The position numbers and the translations under genes were made by a program. Of a DNA stretch of 64,000 nucleotides, positions 35,597 through 44,790 are shown in pieces; the stretch's first letter is position 1, and every line of letters begins with the position of its first letter. Below the pieces are notes generated by a model. The model saw nothing but the letters and a program-made list of their open reading frames with translations. It was not told the DNA's origin and did not search any database. The stretch spans positions 558,001 through 622,000 of the forward strand of contig JAUYQR010000011.1 of assembly GCA_030697175.1 (NCBI GenBank), in the 5' to 3' direction. The DNA is from Paracoccaceae bacterium. GTDB taxonomy: Bacteria > Pseudomonadota > Alphaproteobacteria > Rhodobacterales > Rhodobacteraceae.

Positions 35597-36276
35597 ACCT
35601 GCCTGCCCGAATTGCCGCGATCTGCATTGCCTCATTGGCCCTTGTTGCCTGTGGAAACGAAAAGTCCGAACCTTCACCGATCGCTTCGGCGATGTCCGGT
35701 TTGGCGCGCACCACGATTGCGCGCGTTTCGGGAAAGGGATCATCACCCACCCGGACAGCCAGCGCAGCCCAGACATCGCGGACAGAACTGGAGGCCTACG
35801 GCATTTCGATCCTGCGGGTGGTGATCAAGTCACGTGCAGCGGACGCACTGGTCACCGTCACCGACACAAAGGGCGACGTCGTGACATGGTCAACCACGGA
35901 TGGCACAACGTTCGTTCTGCGCGAAGGCGTGCTTGTGCAGACCAGAGGCATCGGGTCTGATCTCATGTCGGCTGCAGCCCCTTGGGTTGCCGATCTGCGT
36001 GCCGAGCCCGGCATCCACAAGCGATCATATTTCTTTTTGGGCGAAGATGACCAAACGAACCGTCGCGACTATGATTGCACGATGTCACGCGCCGGCGGTG
36101 AGATCATAGAAGTCTTCGAACGCCAGCACCGCACCATCCACCTCAGGGAAACCTGTGTTCGTGCGGAAGGTAAAATAACCAACGATTTCTGGCTTGAAGG
36201 GTCAATTATCCGCAAGTCACGGCAATGGACCAGCCCTGGGACGGGCTACATAGAGTTCGAATTGGCAGTTGATTAA
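35593..36276 (+). CDS. YjbF/GfcB-family lipoprotein
   Basis: A 227-residue lipoprotein ('LALVACGN' lipobox) resembling YjbF/GfcB: 'TELEAYGISILRVVIKSR' and 'WSTTDGTTFVLREGVLVQTRGIG' and 'GYIEFELAVD' match the family pattern. Start is TTG 35593, overlapping the YjbH stop and preceded by AAGGG. It works with YjbH in the outer membrane in the exopolysaccharide system. It converges on tamB with a 4-base overlap. Confidence 0.82.
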   Translation: MNLPARIAAICIASLALVACGNEKSEPSPIASAMSGLARTTIARVSGKGSSPTRTASAAQTSRTELEAYGISILRVVIKSRAADALVTVTDTKGDVVTWSTTDGTTFVLREGVLVQTRGIGSDLMSAAAPWVADLRAEPGIHKRSYFFLGEDDQTNRRDYDCTMSRAGGEIIEVFERQHRTIHLRETCVRAEGKITNDFWLEGSIIRKSRQWTSPGTGYIEFELAVD

Positions 36277-39200
36277 TAGTCGCGTTCAACGAAGATGCCG
36301 ATCCCGGTCTCTCCATCGGCACCAAACCTGCCCTTCACCGTGACACCCGGGCGAATGTCCAGGTTAAGGTTGATTTGGCTTTTGCCCTCTTGATCCACCT
36401 CGACCTCTGTATATACGTTCTCAGACAAGTACTTTCCGGCCCGTAGCGCCGCAGTGCCATCCTCGCCGGTCGTCAGATCAAGGTCATCCAGTCCGAACCC
36501 TTGCCGAAGCCGTCCGATCACGCCAACTCCGCCGCGCCCCGCAAGAACCGCTACGGCATTGGCAAGTTGGGCTGCCTGTAGTGGCGAAATGGTATCAAGC
36601 CCACGGCCGAACAGCAGGCGCGACAGCACCTCTTCCTGCGGTAGATCCGGGTTCGAGGTAAACGCCACCTCAGGCTCGTTGACTGGCCCATTTATGGTGA
36701 CAAAGCTGACGATCCCGTCGCTTTCCGTGCTGGCCGAAATACTGATCTCTGGCACGAAGTTACCCTGCAGAGCCATACTTGCCTGCGATAGGACCAGGCG
36801 CTTGCCCAAGATGTCCAGCCGCCCGCGGATCAGACTGAACTCTCCTGCGGGCACGATCGCGTCGGACCTTCCGGTCAGTCGCAGGGATCCGCCAAGCTCG
36901 GCATCAATGCCTCGACCGCGGATGAACATTCGGTTCGGTGCCAGCAAGTTCACGTCCAGGCTGAACGCGCCAGATCCGCGCACTTGCCGCCCCTCGCTTG
37001 CCAGACCAATCAGCCCAGCCTTTCTGCGGGTTTCCTGAACCGCAACCGGCTCGGCGCGATGCCGGAGGTCGGGCAACCCCGAAGCGCCGCCAAATCCCGA
37101 AGAGGGCACGCGGATTTCTGTCTCCGACAGGCTGATCGTGCCCGAAATCTGCCCGCCCCCTGAGAGTGGACCCGAAATCTTGAGCGCTCCATCCGCGAAC
37201 GTCTGAAACAAATCGGGATCCACGAGCCGGACGCGGTTCAGCACGACATCAATATCTGCGACGAACGGGCTTATCAGCTCAAACGTTCCATCCAGACGTG
37301 CCCTGCCACCCGTAGACGGTTCGCTGGTGGCCGATACCCGAGCTGTCCCGCCTGCCAGATCTACAATCGCTTCCGTGCGTTCCAGTGCAATGCCCAGATC
37401 CGGGTCGGTAATGCGCCCGCCGGAAAGGGACAGCCGTCCAGTCAACGACGAAAGCCGCAATGGGCCGGCAAGTTTCAGGTCAAAACGCACCGGTCCCGAG
37501 ATGGCGCGGGGTTCAAGAACCACATTTGCCAGCGCAGATTGTGCACTACCGGCAATGACAATATTGGCGTCATCGAAAGTTTGCGACAACCGGCCCGTGA
37601 TGGTGGCATCGGTCTGCCCCGGACCTTTGCCGCGAAGATCCAGCACATACCCTCTGTCATCCTGCTCGGCTGTTCCGGAAAACCTAAGCTCGCCCGGAAA
37701 GCCCGGTGCAATAAGCGCAAGGTTGGCAAGCCTTGCGTCAAGCGTGATCTTCCTCTTTGCTCCAGCAACGGTCCCCGTTGCAGCCAGCGAAACTTGCGGG
37801 GTGGCAATCCGCGCTTCCTCCACCTGTAACACGCCATCGTTCACCCGAAGGGTTGCTGAAAGCTGGCTTTGCCCTTCAAGCAGGCGGTCAAGCTGCTGGT
37901 CGCCAATTCCCAGGTTGGACCCGGTTCCATCAACCCGCAAGACACCGGCATCCGCCGATCCAGAAAAGGCAGCGTCAATTTCTGCGCGTCCCCGATAGCC
38001 GGGACCAAGAGCGCCAAGGTCGGCGAAAATCAGATTGGCAGTCAGGTTCGATGCTATGGATGACAAGTTTCCGGACGCCTGCACAACCAGCGATTTCGCG
38101 GCCAGATTGAACGACCGCAGGACAGTTCCGCTTTCGTTGCGCAGAAGTGAAAGAGTGGTTGTCGACTGATCGGCAAGCAATCGGTCAAGCTCGGCGATGC
38201 CGATCTCAAGCCCCTTTCCTACGAAAGATCCTTCCACATCGAAAAACCCGGAAAGTCGGCTGGCAGATCCTTTCAGGATAGCCCTGCCGGCTCCGCCAAT
38301 GGGCCGCGCAGCAAGCCCACTGAACCTGGAGAAATCGGCAGCGGTAACCTCGACCTGACCAGAGGTCAGAAAGGCATCCTCCAGCCCGGCAACCTTCAGG
38401 CTGGCCTTGCCCGCGTAACCTTCACCCTCGATCCCAACGATGGGAAGGCTGAGCACACCGTCGCCTTCAAGCCAGTGCGCAACTACCCGGCCGGTCAGCG
38501 CAGAACCGACAGCCTGGGCAAGCCCTGGATCTGTCGGCTGAATATCGTCGGCAGCGAACGTCAGGCTTGCTCCGAAATTGCGTCCGGCAGGCGTCCTGCC
38601 AATGCGCCCCGATCCGTTGACCGAAAGATGCCCGACAGCAAGGTCCGGCCGTTTCAATCCGCGAACGTCGATAGAGCCGGACCAACCCTCGCCGCTGTTG
38701 GGGGCAAACTCGACTGACAGGTTCGCCTCGGCGACCTCGGTCGGCAAGCCGCTCAAGGGCAAGAGTACTGGCGCACCATCTGGCGACGCAATCCGTCCCA
38801 GCACTGAAACCTGTTGTGGCAGGCCATCCGGCGCAAGCGTGACGGCCCCGGACAGTTGCAATGACTGTGTGGCCACCTTGAAGGTTTGCAGATCAATCTG
38901 TCCGGTGGGCAACCGCGTCGCCTCAAGCCGCAGCGCCACTTCAGAACCGAAGAATTCGGCGTAGTCGGGCAGAAACAGCGGGGCAAGATCACCTGAAAGG
39001 TCGGCGGAAAAACGGTACGCTTGTCCATCAACGGCCGCGGTCGTGACTGTTCCTGAAAGCCGGTCAACCCCGCTTGTCGCAAGGCGGACATCGGCCGCAA
39101 AATCATCGAACGGGCCGCTGCCTTTCACGGAAAGCTCTGCTTCCGGCGCATCTGGCAAATCCAGCAGGGTTGTCACCAGTCCGTTCTGCCCTTCGGCGGC

Positions 39201-39791
39201 CAACAGGTTCACGCTCAGGTTTTTATCAGCGTTGGAATAGGTTGCTTCCAGCGTGATTGTGCCATCCGGACCGCTGTCGTTGCGAATGAGCGCAAAAGAG
39301 GCTTTCCCCTCACCCGCCACCAGCGACAAGGAGGCTTCCAGGCTTCCCTCAACCGCCTGTCCGAACAGTGCCGGGTCTAGCACGATCCGCTCTGCGGCAA
39401 CGCGGCCGATCTCGATGGACACCGGCAACTCTGGAAGGCTGAAACCCTGCGCTTCCGGCGAAAGCGCGCCTGACCCGGTGTTGGGCGCACGCGAGACGAT
39501 GATTTCCTCTGCCGATAGCTCGCTGACCACCACTTCGCCTGACAGCAGCGCCGAGCGGCTCCAATCGAGCCTTACACCGTTCAGTGTGATCCACACGCCC
39601 TCTTCGTCGGCAATCGAAATGCTTTCGACCGAGGCCACGGAAGACAGCGCCCCTGCGAAGCCGGTGATGCTGACATTGCGGCCAGCGCTGGACAGGTTTT
39701 CTTCAAGAAACTCTTCAAGATACCCGCTACCATCGTCTTGCGCGTGAACCGGAACCGTCGATAACAGCAGGATTGCAAGAACACGGCGCAT
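36273..39791 (-). CDS. tamB: TamB, translocation and assembly module
   Basis: An 1172-residue protein with an N-terminal signal/anchor ('VLAILLLSTVPVHAQ') and a very long beta-helical AsmA/YtfN-like body; the C-terminal DUF490 domain is about residues 840-1172 and ends 'GADGETGIGIFVERDY'. With TamA it spans the periplasm and moves lipids or assembles outer-membrane proteins. Its ATG overlaps the tamA stop by one base, so the pair is translationally coupled. Length is slightly short of the E. coli protein (about 1259) but normal for alphaproteobacteria. Confidence 0.95.
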   Translation of the reverse strand: MRRVLAILLLSTVPVHAQDDGSGYLEEFLEENLSSAGRNVSITGFAGALSSVASVESISIADEEGVWITLNGVRLDWSRSALLSGEVVVSELSAEEIIVSRAPNTGSGALSPEAQGFSLPELPVSIEIGRVAAERIVLDPALFGQAVEGSLEASLSLVAGEGKASFALIRNDSGPDGTITLEATYSNADKNLSVNLLAAEGQNGLVTTLLDLPDAPEAELSVKGSGPFDDFAADVRLATSGVDRLSGTVTTAAVDGQAYRFSADLSGDLAPLFLPDYAEFFGSEVALRLEATRLPTGQIDLQTFKVATQSLQLSGAVTLAPDGLPQQVSVLGRIASPDGAPVLLPLSGLPTEVAEANLSVEFAPNSGEGWSGSIDVRGLKRPDLAVGHLSVNGSGRIGRTPAGRNFGASLTFAADDIQPTDPGLAQAVGSALTGRVVAHWLEGDGVLSLPIVGIEGEGYAGKASLKVAGLEDAFLTSGQVEVTAADFSRFSGLAARPIGGAGRAILKGSASRLSGFFDVEGSFVGKGLEIGIAELDRLLADQSTTTLSLLRNESGTVLRSFNLAAKSLVVQASGNLSSIASNLTANLIFADLGALGPGYRGRAEIDAAFSGSADAGVLRVDGTGSNLGIGDQQLDRLLEGQSQLSATLRVNDGVLQVEEARIATPQVSLAATGTVAGAKRKITLDARLANLALIAPGFPGELRFSGTAEQDDRGYVLDLRGKGPGQTDATITGRLSQTFDDANIVIAGSAQSALANVVLEPRAISGPVRFDLKLAGPLRLSSLTGRLSLSGGRITDPDLGIALERTEAIVDLAGGTARVSATSEPSTGGRARLDGTFELISPFVADIDVVLNRVRLVDPDLFQTFADGALKISGPLSGGGQISGTISLSETEIRVPSSGFGGASGLPDLRHRAEPVAVQETRRKAGLIGLASEGRQVRGSGAFSLDVNLLAPNRMFIRGRGIDAELGGSLRLTGRSDAIVPAGEFSLIRGRLDILGKRLVLSQASMALQGNFVPEISISASTESDGIVSFVTINGPVNEPEVAFTSNPDLPQEEVLSRLLFGRGLDTISPLQAAQLANAVAVLAGRGGVGVIGRLRQGFGLDDLDLTTGEDGTAALRAGKYLSENVYTEVEVDQEGKSQINLNLDIRPGVTVKGRFGADGETGIGIFVERDY

Positions 39792-41614
39792 CAGAACGCC
39801 TGCCCCAGGCCGACGTAAATCTGGACGCCGCTCCCCGTCGTTCCCCCGACCGGTGCGGCCACGTCAAGCCGGATCGGCCCAAAGCCTGTGTCATAGCGCA
39901 GGCCCAACCCGGCACCGGAATGCCATCCACCAACATCATCGAAAAATCCATCCAGGCCGATCTGCCCGGCATCGATGAACCCCACAATTCCGATCCGGTC
40001 GGTCACCTTCGCACGCACTTCCGCCGAGGCTCCAAGGAAATAGGTGCCGCCCAGCAGGAACTGAGGCCCAAAGCCACGCGCCACAGAAATGCCCAGCGAC
40101 CGATAGGGCTGCCCGCGCACCGTCCCGCCGCCGCCGGAAAAGAAAAGATCGTCTCGCGGGGTGCCCAGCACCGTCGCACCAAGGATCGCACCCGCTTGCG
40201 CGCGCGCCGCCAGAACAAGGCGGCCGGGTTCGCCGAGGCTGCGGTAAACACGACCGTCCATAGTTAGGCGTGCGCCTGAATCGCTGGTCCCAAAGCCCAG
40301 GAACGGCTTCACTTCCGCGTCCAGATAGGTGCCCGCTGTCGGGTTGGTGGCGATGTCACGACGGTCCCATGTCACGCCAATTGGCAGCGACAGGTTTCGG
40401 AAACTGAATGATCCGCCGGGATCGCGGCCTTCCTGCGCCTTGTAGGTCAGGCCGGCGCGGGCGGTAAGCTGTTCGGAAAAGATGTGCGTGAATGCCAACC
40501 CGAATTCTGCGGTATTAGCGTAATAGTCGATCTCATCAAGGTGCGAGATGCCGAAGGCCAGGCCGGCAGTGGTGTCTGGCGTAATCGTTGCCGGGCGGTC
40601 GAGTGTCACACCAAGCGAATAGTCCACACCGCTATAGCCGGATCCGATGTTGGTGATCTCGCCCTCAACCTTCAGCCGCTCGCCGCCGCCCATCAGGTTG
40701 CGATGCAACCAGTAACCAGTAAGCGCGAGGCCGTCGAGACTGGCGACTTCGGCGCCAAGCGAAAAGCGCCGGGGTTTCTGCTCCACCAGGGCTGCGGTGA
40801 TGCCAACAAGGTCGGGTGCTGTGATGGCTTCGGCTTCGGTCAACGCTACCGATGAAAAGATGCCTGTCCGGCGTAGTCGCGTGGCAGCACGGTTCAGCTC
40901 ACGCTCGCTGAACACCTCGCCTTCCGGCAAGCCTGCAATCTTGCGGATGCGTTGCGTCCGCATCCGCTCCGCACCTTGGATGGTAAGCGATCCAAGGCGA
41001 AGCCTCGGTCCAGGGTCAAGTCGCAGATCCGCAGCAAGTCGGGCGCTGGGGTGGTCGGCGACCAGATCCTGCCGTGAAAGACCGGCCTTGGCGTGGCCCA
41101 TGTTCCGCCATGCCGTGATCGACGTGGAAAGCGCATCCGCTATCACGCCACTTTCGGCGGCCTCCCCAGGGCGGAAGCCTTGCGGCAGGTCGGTTCCCTG
41201 GGCAAGCGGCGCTATAGTCGTCTGCGAAAACCTGAACTGAGGGCCGGGATCGACCATTACGGCGATCCGGTCGATCCGGGCGGGGGCTTCAAACGGCGGG
41301 ATCGCAGCGGCTTCGCGCCCATCCAATGTGATGTTGACCACTACGGAATAGTGGCCGCGCGCGTAAAGCGCGTTGACGATACGCGCGTAATCGGCACGAG
41401 CGGCTGCGAACAGATCCTGTGGATTGGTCTGCTCCTGCGCCTGTTGTGACAGCAGAAGCGAGGCATCGCGGACGGCCTTGGCAAGTTTCTTGTCCGCTCC
41501 GGACACAACAAAATCCAGCCGGTCAAGTGCCCCGGCGGGAAAGCCGACAACTGCCGCTGCGAGGGTAAGGGCTGCGACCTGAAGCAGCGAAAGAAAGGGG
41601 CGGTTCGCTGCCAC
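39791..41614 (-). CDS. tamA: TamA, outer-membrane BamA-family protein
   Basis: A 607-residue BamA/TamA homologue: signal peptide, POTRA repeats over about residues 30-290 and a 16-strand barrel in the C-terminal half ending in '[10 protein letters not shown]' with terminal Phe, the usual assembly signal. GTG 41614 is the better start, preceded by GAGG, and gives a signal peptide directly; the frame is open back to 41812 but without family similarity. It is divergent from rimP and precedes tamB. Confidence 0.92.
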   Translation of the reverse strand: MAANRPFLSLLQVAALTLAAAVVGFPAGALDRLDFVVSGADKKLAKAVRDASLLLSQQAQEQTNPQDLFAAARADYARIVNALYARGHYSVVVNITLDGREAAAIPPFEAPARIDRIAVMVDPGPQFRFSQTTIAPLAQGTDLPQGFRPGEAAESGVIADALSTSITAWRNMGHAKAGLSRQDLVADHPSARLAADLRLDPGPRLRLGSLTIQGAERMRTQRIRKIAGLPEGEVFSERELNRAATRLRRTGIFSSVALTEAEAITAPDLVGITAALVEQKPRRFSLGAEVASLDGLALTGYWLHRNLMGGGERLKVEGEITNIGSGYSGVDYSLGVTLDRPATITPDTTAGLAFGISHLDEIDYYANTAEFGLAFTHIFSEQLTARAGLTYKAQEGRDPGGSFSFRNLSLPIGVTWDRRDIATNPTAGTYLDAEVKPFLGFGTSDSGARLTMDGRVYRSLGEPGRLVLAARAQAGAILGATVLGTPRDDLFFSGGGGTVRGQPYRSLGISVARGFGPQFLLGGTYFLGASAEVRAKVTDRIGIVGFIDAGQIGLDGFFDDVGGWHSGAGLGLRYDTGFGPIRLDVAAPVGGTTGSGVQIYVGLGQAF

Positions 41615-41775
41615 GCGGGCCTCATAAATCGTCCAGAACAAATTATCGCAGGTTGCCAAAGCGAGGGCAATGAACCTTCGCGACTTGAACCGGAAAACCG
41701 CCGCGACCACCCAGCCATCCCGCGCAAGACTGTTCAAGCCTGCTCCCAACTCTATCCGCGCCAACAACACGGCCC

Positions 41776-41804
41776 TTGCAGACTCGGTTCCGCTTCCATA
41801 TATG
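41776..41804 (+). promoter_or_regulatory. Probable promoter of the rimP-nusA-ylxR-infB operon
   Basis: TTGCAG (41776-41781), 17 bases and TATATG (41799-41804) is the best sigma-70-like match before rimP. A transcript from here would start near 41811 and carry an 85-base leader with the hairpin at 41856-41877. Confidence 0.5.
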
Positions 41805-41855
41805 GCTGTCAACAGATGCTACGGGGTCCAAACTCGAAGCTACCGCAAGAGATGC

Positions 41856-41877
41856 ACGGGCCCTGCGGCCCGTTTTT
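41856..41877 (+). terminator. Terminator-like hairpin in the rimP leader
   Basis: ACGGGCC (41856-41862), loop CTGC, GGCCCGT (41867-41873) then TTTT is a perfect intrinsic-terminator form. It lies 20 bases before the rimP start, between promoter and gene, so it should cut most transcripts unless an antiterminated state exists. An ACGGG repeat at 41820 could compete for the right arm. Confidence 0.65.
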
Positions 41878-41896
41878 CATTTTAAGGGGACCGAAC

Positions 41897-42508
41897 ATGT
41901 CGGACCTGATCGCCAAAACCTCGATCGACCGCCGGTTGGCGGACATCATCGGACCTGTCATCGAAGGGATGGGGTTCGAATTGGTGCGCGTGCGTCTGAT
42001 GGGCGGCAAGACGCGCATCCTGCAGATCATGGCCGATAAGGCAGAGGGCGGCATCGACGTTGACGAGTGCGGCCAGATTTCAACCGCCGTGTCCGCCGTG
42101 CTGGACGTGGAAGACCCGATCGAAGACAATTACGTGCTTGAAGTTTCCAGCCCAGGGATCGACCGACCGTTGACCCGCCTCAAGGACTTCGAAGTGTGGA
42201 AGGGGTGGGAAGCCCGGGTGGAGACGTCCGAATTGATCGACGGCCGCCGCCGGTTCAAGGGCACTCTGGCCGGAACCGAAAGCGACGAGATCCTGATCGA
42301 GATCGAGGAAGGCGGCGAGACGCTGACCATCGGCTTGAAATTCGAGTGGCTGTCGGACGCCAAGCTGATCCTGACCGAAGACCTGATCACCGAGATGCTG
42401 CGTCAGCGCAAGGCGCAGGGTGTTGACCCGGACAAGTTCGACAGCATCGAAAACGAGACAGATACCGATGACACCGAAGGGGACGACGTTCCCCCAACGA
42501 AACACTAA
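41897..42508 (+). CDS. rimP: Ribosome maturation factor RimP
   Basis: A 203-residue RimP needed for 30S subunit maturation. The family segments '[21 protein letters not shown]' (beta strand pair) and '[15 protein letters not shown]' are present, with an acidic C-terminal tail. ATG 41897 has AAGGGG seven bases upstream; an in-frame ATG at 41852 lies inside the leader hairpin and is unlikely. First gene of the classical rimP-nusA-ylxR-infB unit. Confidence 0.95.
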   Translation: MSDLIAKTSIDRRLADIIGPVIEGMGFELVRVRLMGGKTRILQIMADKAEGGIDVDECGQISTAVSAVLDVEDPIEDNYVLEVSSPGIDRPLTRLKDFEVWKGWEARVETSELIDGRRRFKGTLAGTESDEILIEIEEGGETLTIGLKFEWLSDAKLILTEDLITEMLRQRKAQGVDPDKFDSIENETDTDDTEGDDVPPTKH

Positions 42509-42524
42509 GCGGGAGACACACATC

Positions 42525-44126
42525 ATGGCGATTACCTCGGCCAACCAGCTTGAGCTTCTGCAAACCGCCGAAGCGGTGGCGCGCGAAAAGATGATCGACC
42601 CCGAACTGGTGGTTCAGGCGATGGAAGACAGCCTCGCCCGGGCCGCGAAGTCGCGGTACGGCGCGGAAATGGACATCCGCGTTAAGATCGACCGCAAGAC
42701 CGGCCGCGCGTCGTTCACGCGGGTTCGCACGGTGGTCGAGGATGACGCGGTGGAAAATCACCACGCTCAAGTGACGGCAAAGCAGGCTAAGACCTGGCTC
42801 GCTGACCCCAAGGTGGGCGACGAGATCATCGACGAGGTTCCCCCGGTCGATCTCGGCCGCATCGCGGCGCAATCGGCCAAGCAGGTTATCCTGCAAAAGG
42901 TCCGCGAAGCCGAGCGTGACCGCCAGTTCGAGGAATTCAAGGACCGCAAGGGCACCATCATCAACGGTGCCGTCAAGCGCGAGGAATACGGCAACGTCAT
43001 CGTCGACATCGGTCGCGGCGAAGGCATCTTGCGCCGCAACGAAAAGATCGGCCGCGAAAGCTACCGCATCGGCGACCGCGTTCGCTGCTACATCAAGGAT
43101 GTGCGCCGGGAAGCCCGTGGTCCGCAGGTCTTCCTGTCGCGCACTGACCCTCAGTTCATGGCCGAACTCTTCAAGATGGAAGTGCCCGAAATCTACGATG
43201 GCATCATCGAAATCAAGGCCGTTGCCCGTGACCCAGGCAGCCGCGCCAAGATCGCGGTGATCAGCTACGACAACTCGATCGACCCGGTCGGCGCCTGCGT
43301 CGGCATGCGCGGCAGCCGTGTGCAGGCCGTGGTGAACGAACTTCAGGGCGAAAAGATCGACATCATCCCGTGGAATCAGGATCAGGCGACATTCCTCGTG
43401 AACGCGCTGCAACCAGCCGAAGTCTCGAAGGTCGTGATCGACGAAGAGGCGGGCAAGATCGAAGTTGTCGTTCCGGACGAACAGCTTTCCCTCGCCATCG
43501 GCCGTCGTGGCCAGAACGTGCGCCTCGCTAGCCAACTCACCGGCCTTGATATCGACATCATGACCGAAGCGGAGGAAAGCCAGCGCCGTCAGGCCGAGTT
43601 CGCCGAACGCACCAAGCTGTTCATGGATACACTTGATGTGGACGAGATGATGGCCCAGCTTCTTGTTTCGGAAGGCTTTACCAATCTGGAAGAGGTGGCC
43701 TACGTCGATCTGGACGAACTCCTCTCCATCGACGGTTTCGACGAAGGCACCGCCGGTGAACTTCAGGCACGTGCCCGCGATTATCTGGAGGCGGCCAACG
43801 CCAAGGCCATGGAAAACGCCCGTGCCTTGGGTGTCGAGGATAGCCTGGTTGAATTCGAAGGACTCACTCCCCAGATGCTGGAAGCGCTGGGCAAGGATGG
43901 CATCAGGACGCTGGAAGATTTTGCCACCTGTGCTGATTGGGAACTGGCCGGTGGCTGGACCACCGAGAACGGCGTCCGCAAGAAGGATGAGGGTGTCCTC
44001 GAGAAATTCGACATGAGCCTCGAGGAGGCGCAGCATCTGGTGATGACCGCACGGGTCATGCTGGGCTGGGTCGACCCCGCCGAGCTTGAAAGATCCGTCG
44101 AAGAAGACGCGGAGGCCGAGGTCTGA
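42525..44126 (+). CDS. nusA: Transcription elongation/termination factor NusA
   Basis: A 533-residue NusA: RNA-polymerase-binding N-terminal domain (1-125), S1 domain ('GRIAAQSAKQVILQK' to 'VFLSRT'), two KH domains (with 'IGRRGQNVRLASQL') and C-terminal acidic helix-hairpin repeats. It controls pausing, termination and antitermination. The start 42525 is 16 bases after the rimP stop. A perfect hairpin lies across its stop codon. NusA itself is a likely regulator of the leader hairpin upstream of rimP, which would give feedback. Confidence 0.97.
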   Translation: MAITSANQLELLQTAEAVAREKMIDPELVVQAMEDSLARAAKSRYGAEMDIRVKIDRKTGRASFTRVRTVVEDDAVENHHAQVTAKQAKTWLADPKVGDEIIDEVPPVDLGRIAAQSAKQVILQKVREAERDRQFEEFKDRKGTIINGAVKREEYGNVIVDIGRGEGILRRNEKIGRESYRIGDRVRCYIKDVRREARGPQVFLSRTDPQFMAELFKMEVPEIYDGIIEIKAVARDPGSRAKIAVISYDNSIDPVGACVGMRGSRVQAVVNELQGEKIDIIPWNQDQATFLVNALQPAEVSKVVIDEEAGKIEVVVPDEQLSLAIGRRGQNVRLASQLTGLDIDIMTEAEESQRRQAEFAERTKLFMDTLDVDEMMAQLLVSEGFTNLEEVAYVDLDELLSIDGFDEGTAGELQARARDYLEAANAKAMENARALGVEDSLVEFEGLTPQMLEALGKDGIRTLEDFATCADWELAGGWTTENGVRKKDEGVLEKFDMSLEEAQHLVMTARVMLGWVDPAELERSVEEDAEAEV

Positions 44127-44138
44127 TTCAGACCTCGG
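44116..44138 (+). promoter_or_regulatory. 10-pair hairpin spanning the nusA stop codon
   Basis: CCGAGGTCTG (44116-44125) and CAGACCTCGG (44129-44138) are perfect inverted arms around an ATT loop; the nusA TGA is at 44124-44126. No T-run follows. It may block or couple translation of the TTG-started ylxR gene 24 bases from the stop, or mark an mRNA processing site; the function is inferred. Confidence 0.6.
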
Positions 44139-44149
44139 AAACCCAAGCG

Positions 44150-44785
44150 TTGACACGCGGCGGCCGGGAAAAAGATCAGGACGAACCGGAACGCAAGTGC
44201 ATTGCGACCGGAGAAAGCCAGCCAAAAGCCGGGTTGATCCGCTTTTGCCTGGACCCTGACGGCATGGTAACGCCGGATATTCTTGGTCGTTTGCCGGGGC
44301 GCGGTTTCTATGTCAGCGCCGACCGCGCCGCACTTGAAAAGGCCGCCAAGAAGGGTCTTTTCGCCCGCGCAGCGCGTCAGCCGGTCAAGGTGCCGGATGA
44401 TCTGGCCGATCTGGTCGAGGATCTGTTGGTCCGGCGAGTCGTTGACCTTGTCAGTATGGCCCGCAAGGCCAGTGGCGCGGTCATGGGATATGAAAAGGTG
44501 AAGGACTGGCTGGCGAAGGGCAAGGCGGCGACGCTTTTGCAAGCCAGCGACGGGTCGGAACGGGGCAAGACCAAGCTTTCTCCACCCGAGCGTGACGGCG
44601 GTTTCATTGGAGTTTTGACCGCCGGGGAATTGGGTTTGGCATTCGGACGCGAACGTGCGATACACGCCGCGCTTGCCGCTGGTGGACTCAGAACCCGTGT
44701 TGTAGAGGAAGCGGCAAGGCTGGCCGGAGTGCGAGGGCATTCTGGCAGGCAGGACGGCGGCGAGACCGCCATGAAGGATACGTAG
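44150..44785 (+). CDS. YlxR-family RNA-binding protein with L7Ae-like domain
   Basis: A 211-residue protein: an N-terminal YlxR (DUF448) domain ('[18 protein letters not shown]', '[10 protein letters not shown]') and a C-terminal ribosomal-L7Ae-like domain. It is the gene usually found between nusA and infB and binds RNA, probably during ribosome or RNA-polymerase regulation. The only usable start upstream of the domain is TTG 44150 with no strong ribosome site, consistent with low or coupled translation after the hairpin at the nusA stop. Confidence 0.9.
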   Translation: MTRGGREKDQDEPERKCIATGESQPKAGLIRFCLDPDGMVTPDILGRLPGRGFYVSADRAALEKAAKKGLFARAARQPVKVPDDLADLVEDLLVRRVVDLVSMARKASGAVMGYEKVKDWLAKGKAATLLQASDGSERGKTKLSPPERDGGFIGVLTAGELGLAFGRERAIHAALAAGGLRTRVVEEAARLAGVRGHSGRQDGGETAMKDT

Positions 44786-44790
44786 GACGC

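Noticed and set aside
42387-44225. A 612-codon (-) frame across nusA
   Set aside because: Shadow of nusA codon usage; nusA itself has full family motifs.
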